Assembly: GCA_947450475.1 (NCBI GenBank)
Contig: CANFVK010000004.1
Coordinates: 62,001-126,000 of the forward strand
Direction of reading: 5' to 3'
DNA length: 64,000 nt
Origin: Bacteriovoracaceae bacterium
GTDB lineage: Bacteria; Bdellovibrionota; Bacteriovoracia; Bacteriovoracales; Bacteriovoracaceae
The notes beneath the pieces are model-generated. The model worked only from the letters and a program-made list of their open reading frames with translations, made no database searches and was not told the origin of the DNA. Shown here one piece after another: positions 51,561 through 59,727 of the stretch. The position numbers and the translations under genes are program-made. Every line of letters begins with the position of its first letter. Position 1 is the stretch's first letter.

Positions 51561-51830
51561 ATGGTTTGGTTTTTATGGGCTTTATTTTCAGGTCTCATTG
51601 TTGGAGTCATAGCTAAACTTATTATGCCAGGAAAAGATCCAGGAGGCATATTTGTCACTATGCTATTAGGGATATTTGGTGCAGTTTTAGCTCAATTTGT
51701 AGTGCAGCTATTCGAATGGTACCCAAGATATAAAACAGTAGGTTTCGTTCCTTCAATTATAGGAGCATTCATTATACTGGCCATTTATAGATTGAGCAAA
51801 GGTAGAGGAAATCAAATTCATCTAGAATAA
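51561..51830 (+). CDS. GlsB/YeaQ/YmgE family small membrane protein
   Basis: An 89-residue protein with three membrane helices. The signature GLIVGVIAKLIMPGKDPGGIFVTMLLGIFGAVLAQFV is typical of this stress-associated family (transglycosylase-associated protein), whose function is not clear. GAAGG precedes the ATG. It is co-directional with the AhpD-like gene and convergent with the small secreted protein gene, 14 bases away, so it may be part of the same stress-response transcript. Confidence 0.88.
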   Translation: MVWFLWALFSGLIVGVIAKLIMPGKDPGGIFVTMLLGIFGAVLAQFVVQLFEWYPRYKTVGFVPSIIGAFIILAIYRLSKGRGNQIHLE

Positions 51831-51844
51831 AAGGTTACCTAAGA

Positions 51845-52231
51845 TTATGATTTACAACTTATCATTTCTTCCGTTTTTAATTTTTCAAGATATGAACCAA
51901 AATTAAGAAAAAATTTGGCACGATTAGTGTTTACTCTTTCAAAATAGTACTTATGATTCATTGAAATTTTGATAGATGTAATGAATTCCTCAGTGCTAAA
52001 AGGTTGAATAAGAAAATTATTAAAAACTTCAGTAAAAGAATTAAAAATATGCTCATTACATTTTTTTTTCTCAAGACTTAGCGTTGTAAGTTGATCATTA
52101 AATTTGATTTTTTCAGCGTCTATTTGAATGGAAAAGCGGATTCTTTTATATATGATGGTCATTTCCTTGGCTTCAATTGTAAAACTCAGAAGAAAAATCA
52201 TTATTGTGAAAAGAAAAAATTTTATATACAT
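51845..52231 (-). CDS. Small secreted protein next to a zincin metalloprotease
   Basis: A 128-residue protein with signal peptide (YIKFFLFTIMIFLLSFTIEA). The mature part is basic/acidic and beta-rich, with two Cys (KKCNEH and ISCKS) that may pair. No family is recognised. The ATG at 52231 lies inside the end of the upstream metalloprotease gene, overlapping by 10 bases, so the two are translated together; an in-frame upstream start at 52279 would add a charged leader. It parallels the 56009-56452 gene beside the other metalloprotease. Role unknown; inhibitor or chaperone is possible. Confidence 0.65.
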   Translation of the reverse strand: MYIKFFLFTIMIFLLSFTIEAKEMTIIYKRIRFSIQIDAEKIKFNDQLTTLSLEKKKCNEHIFNSFTEVFNNFLIQPFSTEEFITSIKISMNHKYYFERVNTNRAKFFLNFGSYLEKLKTEEMISCKS

Positions 52232-54189
52232 TTTTTTAAACTCATCTTTGGCTTTTCTTTCGATATCATTCTTTGACAAGATACTGGCAATTCTAAATTC
52301 TTATTAATCGCTTCCAATAAAACTCTTGCAAATGAAGTTGAATGACTGTCACCATCATTAAGCACCAAGTCCAATTCGGTGTATCCTTGATTAGTATAAT
52401 TGGGCTTCAGTAAAGAGCAGGTAAATAGATCTTTATCATTAGGGAATGCCATAAAAGCAAACAAGTCGGCAGTGTCTTCTTCGGTATAAATTGAGTCCCC
52501 TTCTTGCTTAAACATCGTTGAGTCTGCCTGGGCTTCAATGTAATTTTCAGTAGCACAACCGCGAAATTGTTTATACAACTTTGCACTTTCAATGCTTAAG
52601 TGCTCTCTTGCAAAAACGGAATTTAAAGCGTGACCGATTTCATGAGCAACGGCGTGCTTTCCACGATGCTCATGTGTGCATGAAAAATCTGAAATAAAAA
52701 CATGATCTTTATTTTCAAAATTTTTAAGAGCATCTGAATAATTCACATTTTCTTTTAAACTTTTAACAGGTAAAAATGAGTCCCAAGCCGTAGCTAATAA
52801 ATCACTAGCGCAAGGAGAAGCTCCATCACTTAAAGGATCAATGTTTGATAATTTAGAATTCATAATAATACTTCTTTTAATTGAACTTTCTAAACTTTCC
52901 TCAAATCGATCATCTTTGTTCGATAAAAAAGATTTTGTATCGGAGTTAAATTTATCAAAAATGCCAGTTGGATCAACCTTGCTCATTGGTTTTTCCGCTT
53001 TGAAATTTAGATTTTTATTCAAATAGTTTAGGAGAATTTTGCGTGAATGCTCAGAAAATCTTGGCAATACATTTTTAATAATGGCAGACTTCGCTTCCCC
53101 AAAAAGTTTCTTTGCTCTTACTCGATTTGCTTCAGTCATAGCTTTTGAAATGACATTGGCCTTGCAGCGGTTAATAAAACGAGTTTTACTTTGAGGGTCA
53201 CTGATTGTAGATTTTAACTTTTCTAGACTTTTTTCTATATTTTGATTCTTTATAAATTCAACATAAGAAATCCGACATTCCTCGCTAAGGCATTCTGCAA
53301 CTGGTGAAAAATTATTGATTTCAGGTACAATGCTCGAATGAGAAGCTGTTGCATTGTCAAGAGAAGTAAAAAACTTAAAGCTATCAAAGGTATCGGGACC
53401 GCTTGAATCTAGTATTTCTTTTGCCCTTGCTAAATCTTTCTGAGCATATTCAAACATAATAGCATTCATGAATTTTTTATTTAGCTTGATAAATGATTCG
53501 GCTGCTAACTGTTGAGATTTTGCATACTCATATAATTCTTCTTTTTTATAAATATTTTTATCTAAAAAACTTAGATAATCATTCATTGAAAATTTCTTAT
53601 AAGACTCAGCGTACTCAGAAATAGATTTTTTAAATTCTGCACTGGCATTACTCGGAAGTTTTACTACAATTTTCAGTCTCTCTTGAAGTGGCTTAGAATT
53701 ATCTAAAATCTCGATTAAATAGGGCTTAAAAATTAAGGCGTTAATGTCATCACGAAATGAAGCCGTAAATTTTTTGGGTTCAATTTTAAAAAGAGACTCT
53801 GAAGTAAGTGAAGACTCAAGGATTTTTAATTCATTCAAATTATTAGATTTTGTTTTTTCATAAATTTTTTCAATACTTGGTGAAAGTTTATCGCCCTTTA
53901 ATCTTAACTCTTTAGGAATTGAATTTGAAAAATTTTCATCTGTAATCCAGGCCGAAGGATTATTTTCAGGCGTATTACAAAGGGCAATAGCACAGTCACT
54001 GCTATCGGGATTATTCACAGAATTGGCCATCACATACGAGGTCACAAGATTTTGGATGCAATTTTTTTTAGTATCGATCAATCCATTACGATTGATCTCA
54101 CCAATTTCACGAATGATACCTCTATCAAAAGCAAAAGTGGATTGAGTTAAAAAAAAAATAAAGACAAATCTTATATTAAATAAATTCAC
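52222..54189 (-). CDS. Secreted zincin metalloprotease (HEIGH)
   Basis: A 655-residue protein with signal peptide (IRFVFIFFLTQSTFA). A long helical N-terminal part of about 480 residues precedes the catalytic region with HEIGH (516-520), the HExxH zinc site and catalytic Glu. The third ligand may be Glu552 (EAQAD) or a Glu in EEDTAD (570-575); the latter fits the ED-x-A-E/D pattern of gluzincins. At least ten Cys suggest disulfides. The start is GTG, with no clear ribosome site. The late catalytic position suggests a large pro-region, perhaps inhibitory. The small secreted gene follows with overlap. Confidence 0.75.
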   Translation of the reverse strand: MNLFNIRFVFIFFLTQSTFAFDRGIIREIGEINRNGLIDTKKNCIQNLVTSYVMANSVNNPDSSDCAIALCNTPENNPSAWITDENFSNSIPKELRLKGDKLSPSIEKIYEKTKSNNLNELKILESSLTSESLFKIEPKKFTASFRDDINALIFKPYLIEILDNSKPLQERLKIVVKLPSNASAEFKKSISEYAESYKKFSMNDYLSFLDKNIYKKEELYEYAKSQQLAAESFIKLNKKFMNAIMFEYAQKDLARAKEILDSSGPDTFDSFKFFTSLDNATASHSSIVPEINNFSPVAECLSEECRISYVEFIKNQNIEKSLEKLKSTISDPQSKTRFINRCKANVISKAMTEANRVRAKKLFGEAKSAIIKNVLPRFSEHSRKILLNYLNKNLNFKAEKPMSKVDPTGIFDKFNSDTKSFLSNKDDRFEESLESSIKRSIIMNSKLSNIDPLSDGASPCASDLLATAWDSFLPVKSLKENVNYSDALKNFENKDHVFISDFSCTHEHRGKHAVAHEIGHALNSVFAREHLSIESAKLYKQFRGCATENYIEAQADSTMFKQEGDSIYTEEDTADLFAFMAFPNDKDLFTCSLLKPNYTNQGYTELDLVLNDGDSHSTSFARVLLEAINKNLELPVSCQRMISKEKPKMSLKKCI

Positions 54190-54222
54190 TTTTTATTTAT
54201 ACCACAAAAAATAATCTAATTA

Positions 54223-54273
54223 AGTCGGTAATAATCACCTTAGAGGCGAGACTTGCTGCCGCTATTTCCGACT
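54223..54273 (-). other. Two-tier stem-loop in the gap before the metalloprotease
   Basis: Outer arms AGTCGG (54223-54228) and CCGACT (54268-54273) enclose an inner stem TAGAGGCGAG/CTGCCGCTA (54241-54250, 54256-54264) with loop ACTTG, one bulge and one mismatch. It lies between the DUF2177 gene end and the metalloprotease GTG on the minus strand, where a T-rich stretch follows. It may be a terminator for DUF2177, or a structured RNA. Confidence 0.5.
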
Positions 54274-54302
54274 GCAACGATCAAAGATGTAACCATTAAT
54301 TA

Positions 54303-54725
54303 TTATGGTACAGATTTTAAAAAATTTACAGCAAATTTGCTAATGATTAAAAAAGTAAGGACAGAAGTTAATCCAGATAAAATAGAACCCCAAATCATAT
54401 CAAATACTGTCAGAGATAGCGACCAGTTGCGAAGAGTTGCATGATTAGTTAAATCGTAGGTGGCATAGGTCAGAAAACCATAAAGAGCACCATTTTGTAG
54501 GGCAAAGAAAAGTGAACTTTTGGACATGGCCGGCAAAATCGCAAAAACCACTAGCCCAATGGGATAAATCAAATAAAATGCCAATGCCGCAAATAAATTT
54601 GGCTTAGCCAGCAAAATGTCACCCATCACAGGTTGGTATAACCTTGGCATCATATTTGATAACCAAATGAAATCTATTCCAACAAAAATAAGAGCAGATG
54701 AAATATAACTCAGAACAATTATCAT
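54303..54725 (-). CDS. DUF2177 family membrane protein
   Basis: A 140-residue inner-membrane protein with four hydrophobic helices. The pattern FVGIDFIWLSNMMPRLYQPVMGDILLAKPNLFAALAFYLIYPIGLVVFAI matches DUF2177, followed by GALYGFLTYATYDLTNHATLRNWSLSLTVFDMIWGSILSGLT, another family hallmark with the conserved Tyr-Asp-Leu-Thr-Asn. Function unknown. The ATG at 54725 has GAGG upstream; an in-frame one at 54743 is possible. Divergent from the Old Yellow Enzyme gene. Confidence 0.88.
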   Translation of the reverse strand: MIIVLSYISSALIFVGIDFIWLSNMMPRLYQPVMGDILLAKPNLFAALAFYLIYPIGLVVFAILPAMSKSSLFFALQNGALYGFLTYATYDLTNHATLRNWSLSLTVFDMIWGSILSGLTSVLTFLIISKFAVNFLKSVP

Positions 54726-54847
54726 AATTTTTCCTCGGTTCATTTAATTTATCATTATTTAAACATTATCAGACTAACTAAGCTAGACGGCAATTCAGCT
54801 ATGGTGTAGAAATTAATAAATTTTAAAACCTTAGACTTGAGAAATTT

Positions 54848-55906
54848 ATGTCACCACTATTTCAACCATTAACTCTTGGAACTTTATCATTAAAAAATAG
54901 AATCATTATGGCACCACTAACTCGCTGTCGAGCAGTTGGTGAAGGCAGGATTCCAAATGATTTAATGGTTGAATATTATTCACAACGCTCAGGAGCAGGT
55001 CTCATTTTAACAGAAGCCACTTCTGTTGATCCGATGGCCGTAGGGTATGCTAATACACCCGGAATTTGGTCTAATGCTCAAATAGATGGTTGGAAAAAAA
55101 TAACAAATGCAGTTCATTGCAAAGGTAGCAAAATATTTCTTCAACTCTGGCATGTGGGACGTATATCCGATCCTATTTTCTTAAATGGAAAAATACCTGT
55201 TGCCCCTTCAGCAATCAAACCTTCAGGTAATGTAAGCCTTGTTCGACCAGAAAAAGAATATGTAACCCCCAGAGCACTTGAAACAAATGAATTAGAAGGT
55301 ATCGTATCTGCTTATCGCAAAGGTGCTGAAAATGCAAAACTTGCTGGATTTGATGGTGTAGAGATCCATGCAGCAAACGGATATCTTATTGATCAGTTTC
55401 TTCAAGATGGAACTAACAAACGCACTGATCAATATGGCGGATCAATTGAGAACCGAGCACGCTTGTTAATGGAAGTTACCGATGCGGTAATCGCGGTTTG
55501 GGGAGCTGATAAAGTGGGAGTCCATCTTGCACCAAGAGGTGATGCTCATGATATGAAAGACTCTAATCCACCTGCAACTTTTGAATATGTTGCTAGAGAA
55601 CTGGGAAAGAAAAAAATTGCATTTATTTTTGCTAGAGAATATCAGGGTGCAGACAGTATAGGTCCAAAAATAAAAAAAGCTTTTGGTGGAACCTATATAG
55701 CTAATGAAAAATTTACGAAAGAATCAGCCGAAAATGCCATTGAAAACAAAATTGCCGACGCAGTTGCTTTTGGAGTCTTATTTATTTCTAACCCTGATTT
55801 AGCACAAAGATTTTTAGAAAATGCGCCATTAAATCAAACAAATTTTCAAACCATTTACGCAGAAGGTGCAACTGGTTATACCGATTATCCGATGCTAGTT
55901 GAGTAA
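54848..55906 (+). CDS. Old Yellow Enzyme-type alkene reductase
   Basis: A 352-residue FMN/NADPH-dependent ene-reductase of the NemA group. It has PLTLGTLSLKNRIIMAPLTRCRA, the SGAGLILTEAT strand, the active-site pair in GVEIHAANGYLIDQFLQDGTNKRTDQYGGSIENRARL (His and Asn of HAAN), and NPDLAQRF near the end. Such enzymes reduce electrophilic alkenes, nitrate esters or quinones and help in detoxification. Single gene, with GAGA before the ATG. Divergent from DUF2177. Confidence 0.95.
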   Translation: MSPLFQPLTLGTLSLKNRIIMAPLTRCRAVGEGRIPNDLMVEYYSQRSGAGLILTEATSVDPMAVGYANTPGIWSNAQIDGWKKITNAVHCKGSKIFLQLWHVGRISDPIFLNGKIPVAPSAIKPSGNVSLVRPEKEYVTPRALETNELEGIVSAYRKGAENAKLAGFDGVEIHAANGYLIDQFLQDGTNKRTDQYGGSIENRARLLMEVTDAVIAVWGADKVGVHLAPRGDAHDMKDSNPPATFEYVARELGKKKIAFIFAREYQGADSIGPKIKKAFGGTYIANEKFTKESAENAIENKIADAVAFGVLFISNPDLAQRFLENAPLNQTNFQTIYAEGATGYTDYPMLVE

Positions 55907-55950
55907 TATGCTTTCATAAAACGGAAGTTTATTCCAATTCATAAAGTTCA

Positions 55951-55978
55951 TTGAGACTAACGCTAAAATAGCTATAAT
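55951..55978 (+). promoter_or_regulatory. Promoter of the small-protein/metalloprotease pair
   Basis: TTGAGA (55951-55956) and a consensus TATAAT (55973-55978), separated by 16 bases, ending 30 bases before the ATG at 56009. A good match to a sigma-70 promoter. Confidence 0.65.
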
Positions 55979-56008
55979 AAATAAGTTTAGTAAAGCTCTT
56001 GGAAATTT

Positions 56009-56452
56009 ATGAAAAAACTTAAAGCCTTTTTTGCTCTATCTGCATTCCTATTTTCGATAAATGCTTTTTCCAAAATATCTTGGAAAGAATACGTATACTC
56101 TAAACTGCCTGAGCCGATCCGTTTTATCAAAATTAAAACTGACCTAAAATCTGTTGAGAAAAACATAGGTAAGGCCCAACTTGTCGAAAAAAATAAACAC
56201 TATTATGAGTTAGAAGGATTTAAATACTCTCTTGAAATCATCTATCAAAATAAGGGAGTAAAAGAATTTTCTTATACTTTTATGGGAAATCGTCCATCAA
56301 TTGATACTTTAGAGCTAGAGACCGCCAAACTCACCTCCTATCTACCAACTGGAAAAAGTGGAGGTCGATTTCTAAAATTCGAAGATAAAGATGGCGAAAT
56401 CATTATAGACGCTGTTTCAAAAAATATTTATTCAGTGAGAATTAGAAAATGA
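56009..56452 (+). CDS. Small secreted protein before a zincin metalloprotease
   Basis: A 147-residue protein with signal peptide (AFFALSAFLFSINAFS). The mature part reads ISWKEYVYSKLPEPIRFIKIKTDLKSVEKNIGKAQLVEKNKHYYELEGFKYSLEII, a V-x-x-x-x-G-K-x-x-x-x-x-YYEL pattern reminiscent of SmpA/OmlA-like or BLIP-like folds, which include protein inhibitors. Similarity is too weak for a firm call. Its stop overlaps the metalloprotease ATG by four bases, so they are coupled, and a strong promoter precedes it. Confidence 0.65.
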   Translation: MKKLKAFFALSAFLFSINAFSKISWKEYVYSKLPEPIRFIKIKTDLKSVEKNIGKAQLVEKNKHYYELEGFKYSLEIIYQNKGVKEFSYTFMGNRPSIDTLELETAKLTSYLPTGKSGGRFLKFEDKDGEIIIDAVSKNIYSVRIRK

Positions 56453-58464
56453 AAAAAATAATTATTGTCACAATAATTTTTTTTAACTTTAAAATATTAG
56501 CACATGATGATCATGAGAAGTTGCCATGTATTCAAAAAATACCCTTAGAAGATTACAAAGATGTAGAGGCTATAAATAAGCATTTAGAATGGCATGGTGC
56601 AACTAACTCAATCATTCAAAAAGCACCTTGTAAAAATCTCTCCACGCTTAATCCCGAAGAATTAAATTCATATTTTTTCAAGAAATCTCAAGAATCTAAA
56701 TCAAATCTCAATGCAAGTGTTCATGGAGTAAATTTTAGCAATGAATCACCTGCACTTATCGACGCTTTTACTTCATTAACGACTGCAATGGATGGTTTTG
56801 GATTTTCCAAAGTTCCTTCAAGACAAAAAAACTTTCAAAAAGATTTTAGTATTAACCCTGAATGTAAAAAGGTTTTGTGTGCTGTCACTAAAATTTGGGG
56901 GGAAGATTTAGGTAAAAAAATTCTTTATATTAACTTAAAACATCACTTTAATGCTTCAGAGTATGCATTTGAAAATTCTGATCGTTTAAAATTAGACGAA
57001 ATTGATGATGTCATCATGGGAATGGAGGACTTGCCAAAGCACTTGATTCCACTTGGAAGAAGTAATCAACGTTTAACCCATTTCTCCAGAGGGTATGGGC
57101 TTAAGGGGGATTCTCCCTATGTTGCCGCCAACTCAGTCGTCATGCTGTTTGATACGTGGACTAAAGAGCCCAGGTTTGAGCGACAGTATTCTGTATTTCA
57201 TGAAATGTCTCATAATGTCGCCACCAGATTAGGCGACATGGACGAAGTGCCTTCCTGGCTCAAGCTTTCAGGTTGGGTTAAAAAAGGTGATTCGTGGAAT
57301 AAGAATCCTAACGCTTGCTTCACAACAGAGTACGGATTAACCAATCCTTTTGAGGATTACGCAGAATCTCTTTCAACTTATCGCTATAACCCAAAACCAT
57401 TTAAAGAGTCATGTCCGGAAAAATACAATTTTATAAAAGATAAAGTTTTTAAAGGAAAAGAATATCTATCACAAGAATCATGTAGCGATGTCCCATCAGA
57501 TAAATTATCAAAGTTTGCAACGAGCTTAGCTGCTGGAGTTGAAAAAGAACTAGCGTCGGTATCTTTGGATAAAAAAATAATTTCAGAAAAATGCCTAAGT
57601 ACTTTTAGCCAATACCCAATTTCAGAGGAAAATATAAAAACCTGTAAGCTGATTTTAGTTAAAGAGCAGCTTGCTCAAAACAGCAGCGCAAATCTAAAAA
57701 TTCTTTTGAGTAAAGAAAACATTCAATCAAACTCTCCCCAACTTGCTCAAATTCAATCTCAAATTGCTGAAATAATGATTTCACAAGGAATGCTTGGAAT
57801 AGCGGATGATTCAATTAGCGAAACAAGCAAAAATGTATTTAATGAAAATATAAATCAATTAATAAACGATAGTTTGCCAAAGAAAAATGATGGCAAGATT
57901 TCCGGGCTTGAAGGTATGACAAATTTTTCATATTCATTTAATGAGAATTGTCGTCAAGAAATTTGGGATGGTATTCAAGCCTCTAGAAGAAAATGTGCGA
58001 TTGATTTCATATTAAAAGATGAGAAAAAATGGCAAAGTTTTTCTTCAAGTCGATATTTTAAAAAGTTAAATATTCCGGAGTCTTTTGACAAGGCTTCGAT
58101 TGAAGCATTAAGAGAACGATTCCACAGTGAAATTGAAAAACAACTTATTGAATCTGATATTCTCGATTCATTTATGTCTAAGTCTATCGAAGAAACAAAA
58201 AAAATGACTAAACAGTATTTTTCAAATAAAGAATATTTTATTGAAAATGAAAAATCGGACTGGAAAAAAATGACTCCTCAAGATTTTTGTCAAAAAATGT
58301 ATAACTCTCCAAGCGACTATTATGTGAAATACATTATCCCAAAAAATAGTAACGGCTACCCAGGTTTTTTAAGTTGGTGTGAAGAAAAGCAATCATCAAA
58401 AACTAAGCGGTTTACATTTTCCGAAAAAGAATTGAACGACTGGGTAGATTCAAAAATTAATTAA
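56449..58464 (+). CDS. Secreted zincin metalloprotease (HEMSH)
   Basis: A 671-residue protein with signal peptide (KKIIIVTIIFFNFKILA). The zinc site HEMSH is at 251-255 after VVMLFDTWTKEPRFERQYSVF, and the third ligand is probably Glu302 or Glu306 in NPFEDYAESLSTY, the ED-x-A-E form common in gluzincins. About 370 more residues follow, helical and charged. Several Cys suggest disulfides. Unlike the 655-residue enzyme, the catalytic site is in the first half, so the two are not close paralogues. Coupled to the small secreted protein gene; the AmpG-like permease follows by 22 bases. Confidence 0.78.
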   Translation: MKKIIIVTIIFFNFKILAHDDHEKLPCIQKIPLEDYKDVEAINKHLEWHGATNSIIQKAPCKNLSTLNPEELNSYFFKKSQESKSNLNASVHGVNFSNESPALIDAFTSLTTAMDGFGFSKVPSRQKNFQKDFSINPECKKVLCAVTKIWGEDLGKKILYINLKHHFNASEYAFENSDRLKLDEIDDVIMGMEDLPKHLIPLGRSNQRLTHFSRGYGLKGDSPYVAANSVVMLFDTWTKEPRFERQYSVFHEMSHNVATRLGDMDEVPSWLKLSGWVKKGDSWNKNPNACFTTEYGLTNPFEDYAESLSTYRYNPKPFKESCPEKYNFIKDKVFKGKEYLSQESCSDVPSDKLSKFATSLAAGVEKELASVSLDKKIISEKCLSTFSQYPISEENIKTCKLILVKEQLAQNSSANLKILLSKENIQSNSPQLAQIQSQIAEIMISQGMLGIADDSISETSKNVFNENINQLINDSLPKKNDGKISGLEGMTNFSYSFNENCRQEIWDGIQASRRKCAIDFILKDEKKWQSFSSSRYFKKLNIPESFDKASIEALRERFHSEIEKQLIESDILDSFMSKSIEETKKMTKQYFSNKEYFIENEKSDWKKMTPQDFCQKMYNSPSDYYVKYIIPKNSNGYPGFLSWCEEKQSSKTKRFTFSEKELNDWVDSKIN

Positions 58465-58486
58465 TTATTTTTAGCAAAAGGTATTT

Positions 58487-59722
58487 ATGAAATCTATTTT
58501 ACATGTCTTCGCAAGTTTTAGAATGTTCATCGTTATGCTTTTAGGATTTGCTTCAGGTCTACCACTTGGATTAACTGGTGGAACGCTTCAGGCTTGGATG
58601 AAAACTGAGAATATAGACCTTGGAACAATTGGTCTTTTTTCGCTTGTCGGTCTTCCCTATACTCTTAAGTTTATATGGTCGCCACTCATGGATCGATATA
58701 TACCGCCTATGTTTGGACGCAGACGAGGATGGATGTTACTTACTCAAGTGGGATTAATAATCACTATCATTGCCCTAGGTTTTTCAGATCCTAAACTCAC
58801 CCCAAAATATGTTGCTTTTTTTGCAGTCTGTGTGGCCTTTTTTAGTGCGAGTCAGGATATAGCAATTGATGCATACAGGACCGAAGTTTTGCATACAGAT
58901 GAATTAGGTGCGGGGGCCGGAGTATATATTATGGGTTATAGAATCGCCATGATTGTATCTGGGGCACTTGCCCTAATCATGGCCGATCATATCGCTTGGT
59001 CAACAATTTATTTAATCATGGCAACTTGTATGGTGATTGGACTAATTGCTAGTATCTTTGGACCCGAGCCAATCAATGAATATGCAGTTCCTAAAACTTT
59101 AGTGGATGCAGTCTATAAACCATTTTCTGAGTTTTTTAAGCGTGCAGGCGCCGTAGAAATGCTCATCTTCATTTTAATATACAAACTTGATGTTGCTTTT
59201 GCCATGGCCCTTACAACCCCATTTATGATGGACATAGGTTTTACCAAAACTGATGTGGGTGCAGTATTAAAAGGGGTCGGTTTAATTGCAACTATCGGAG
59301 GAACTTTAGCAGGCGGAGCACTACTTTCGAAATGGGGAATAAAAAAATCACTTTGGATTTTCGGAATTGTCCAAGGGATTTCTGGATTTACATTTTTTAT
59401 GCTAGCAAAAATTGGTCACAATTATCCAGTGATGATGACAGCTATTTGTATTGAAAATATTTGCAGTGGCTTAGCAACTGCGGCATTCACTGCATTTATG
59501 ATGAACATGTGTGATAAAAGATTTACAGCGACTCAATATGCACTCCTCACCAGTTTTATGGCCTTGACCCGAATTGTAGTCCAAACGCCATCGGGTTATA
59601 TCGCTAAAAGTATGGGATGGGAGATGTATTTTATTATTTCAATCTTAATATCAATACCAGGTTTAATGCTTTTGCTTCGTTATGACAAATGGGAACAACA
59701 TCCCGAAATTCAAAGCAATTGA
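58487..59722 (+). CDS. AmpG-like MFS permease
   Basis: A 411-residue transporter with about twelve membrane helices. The start MFIVMLLGFASGLPLGLTGGTLQAWMKTENIDLGTIGLFSLVGLPYTLKFIWSPLMDRYIPPMFGRRRGW is characteristic of AmpG, the importer of anhydro-muropeptides from peptidoglycan turnover. Also typical: ASQDIAIDAYRTEVL. It would let the cell use wall fragments, its own or from prey. It follows the metalloprotease gene in the same direction and ends five bases before the convergent caspase-like gene. Confidence 0.9.
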   Translation: MKSILHVFASFRMFIVMLLGFASGLPLGLTGGTLQAWMKTENIDLGTIGLFSLVGLPYTLKFIWSPLMDRYIPPMFGRRRGWMLLTQVGLIITIIALGFSDPKLTPKYVAFFAVCVAFFSASQDIAIDAYRTEVLHTDELGAGAGVYIMGYRIAMIVSGALALIMADHIAWSTIYLIMATCMVIGLIASIFGPEPINEYAVPKTLVDAVYKPFSEFFKRAGAVEMLIFILIYKLDVAFAMALTTPFMMDIGFTKTDVGAVLKGVGLIATIGGTLAGGALLSKWGIKKSLWIFGIVQGISGFTFFMLAKIGHNYPVMMTAICIENICSGLATAAFTAFMMNMCDKRFTATQYALLTSFMALTRIVVQTPSGYIAKSMGWEMYFIISILISIPGLMLLLRYDKWEQHPEIQSN

Positions 59723-59727
59723 TCTTC

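Noticed and set aside
54253-54444. Plus-strand open frame opposite the DUF2177 gene
   Set aside because: Antisense to a well-supported membrane protein gene and the structured element; no coding signs.
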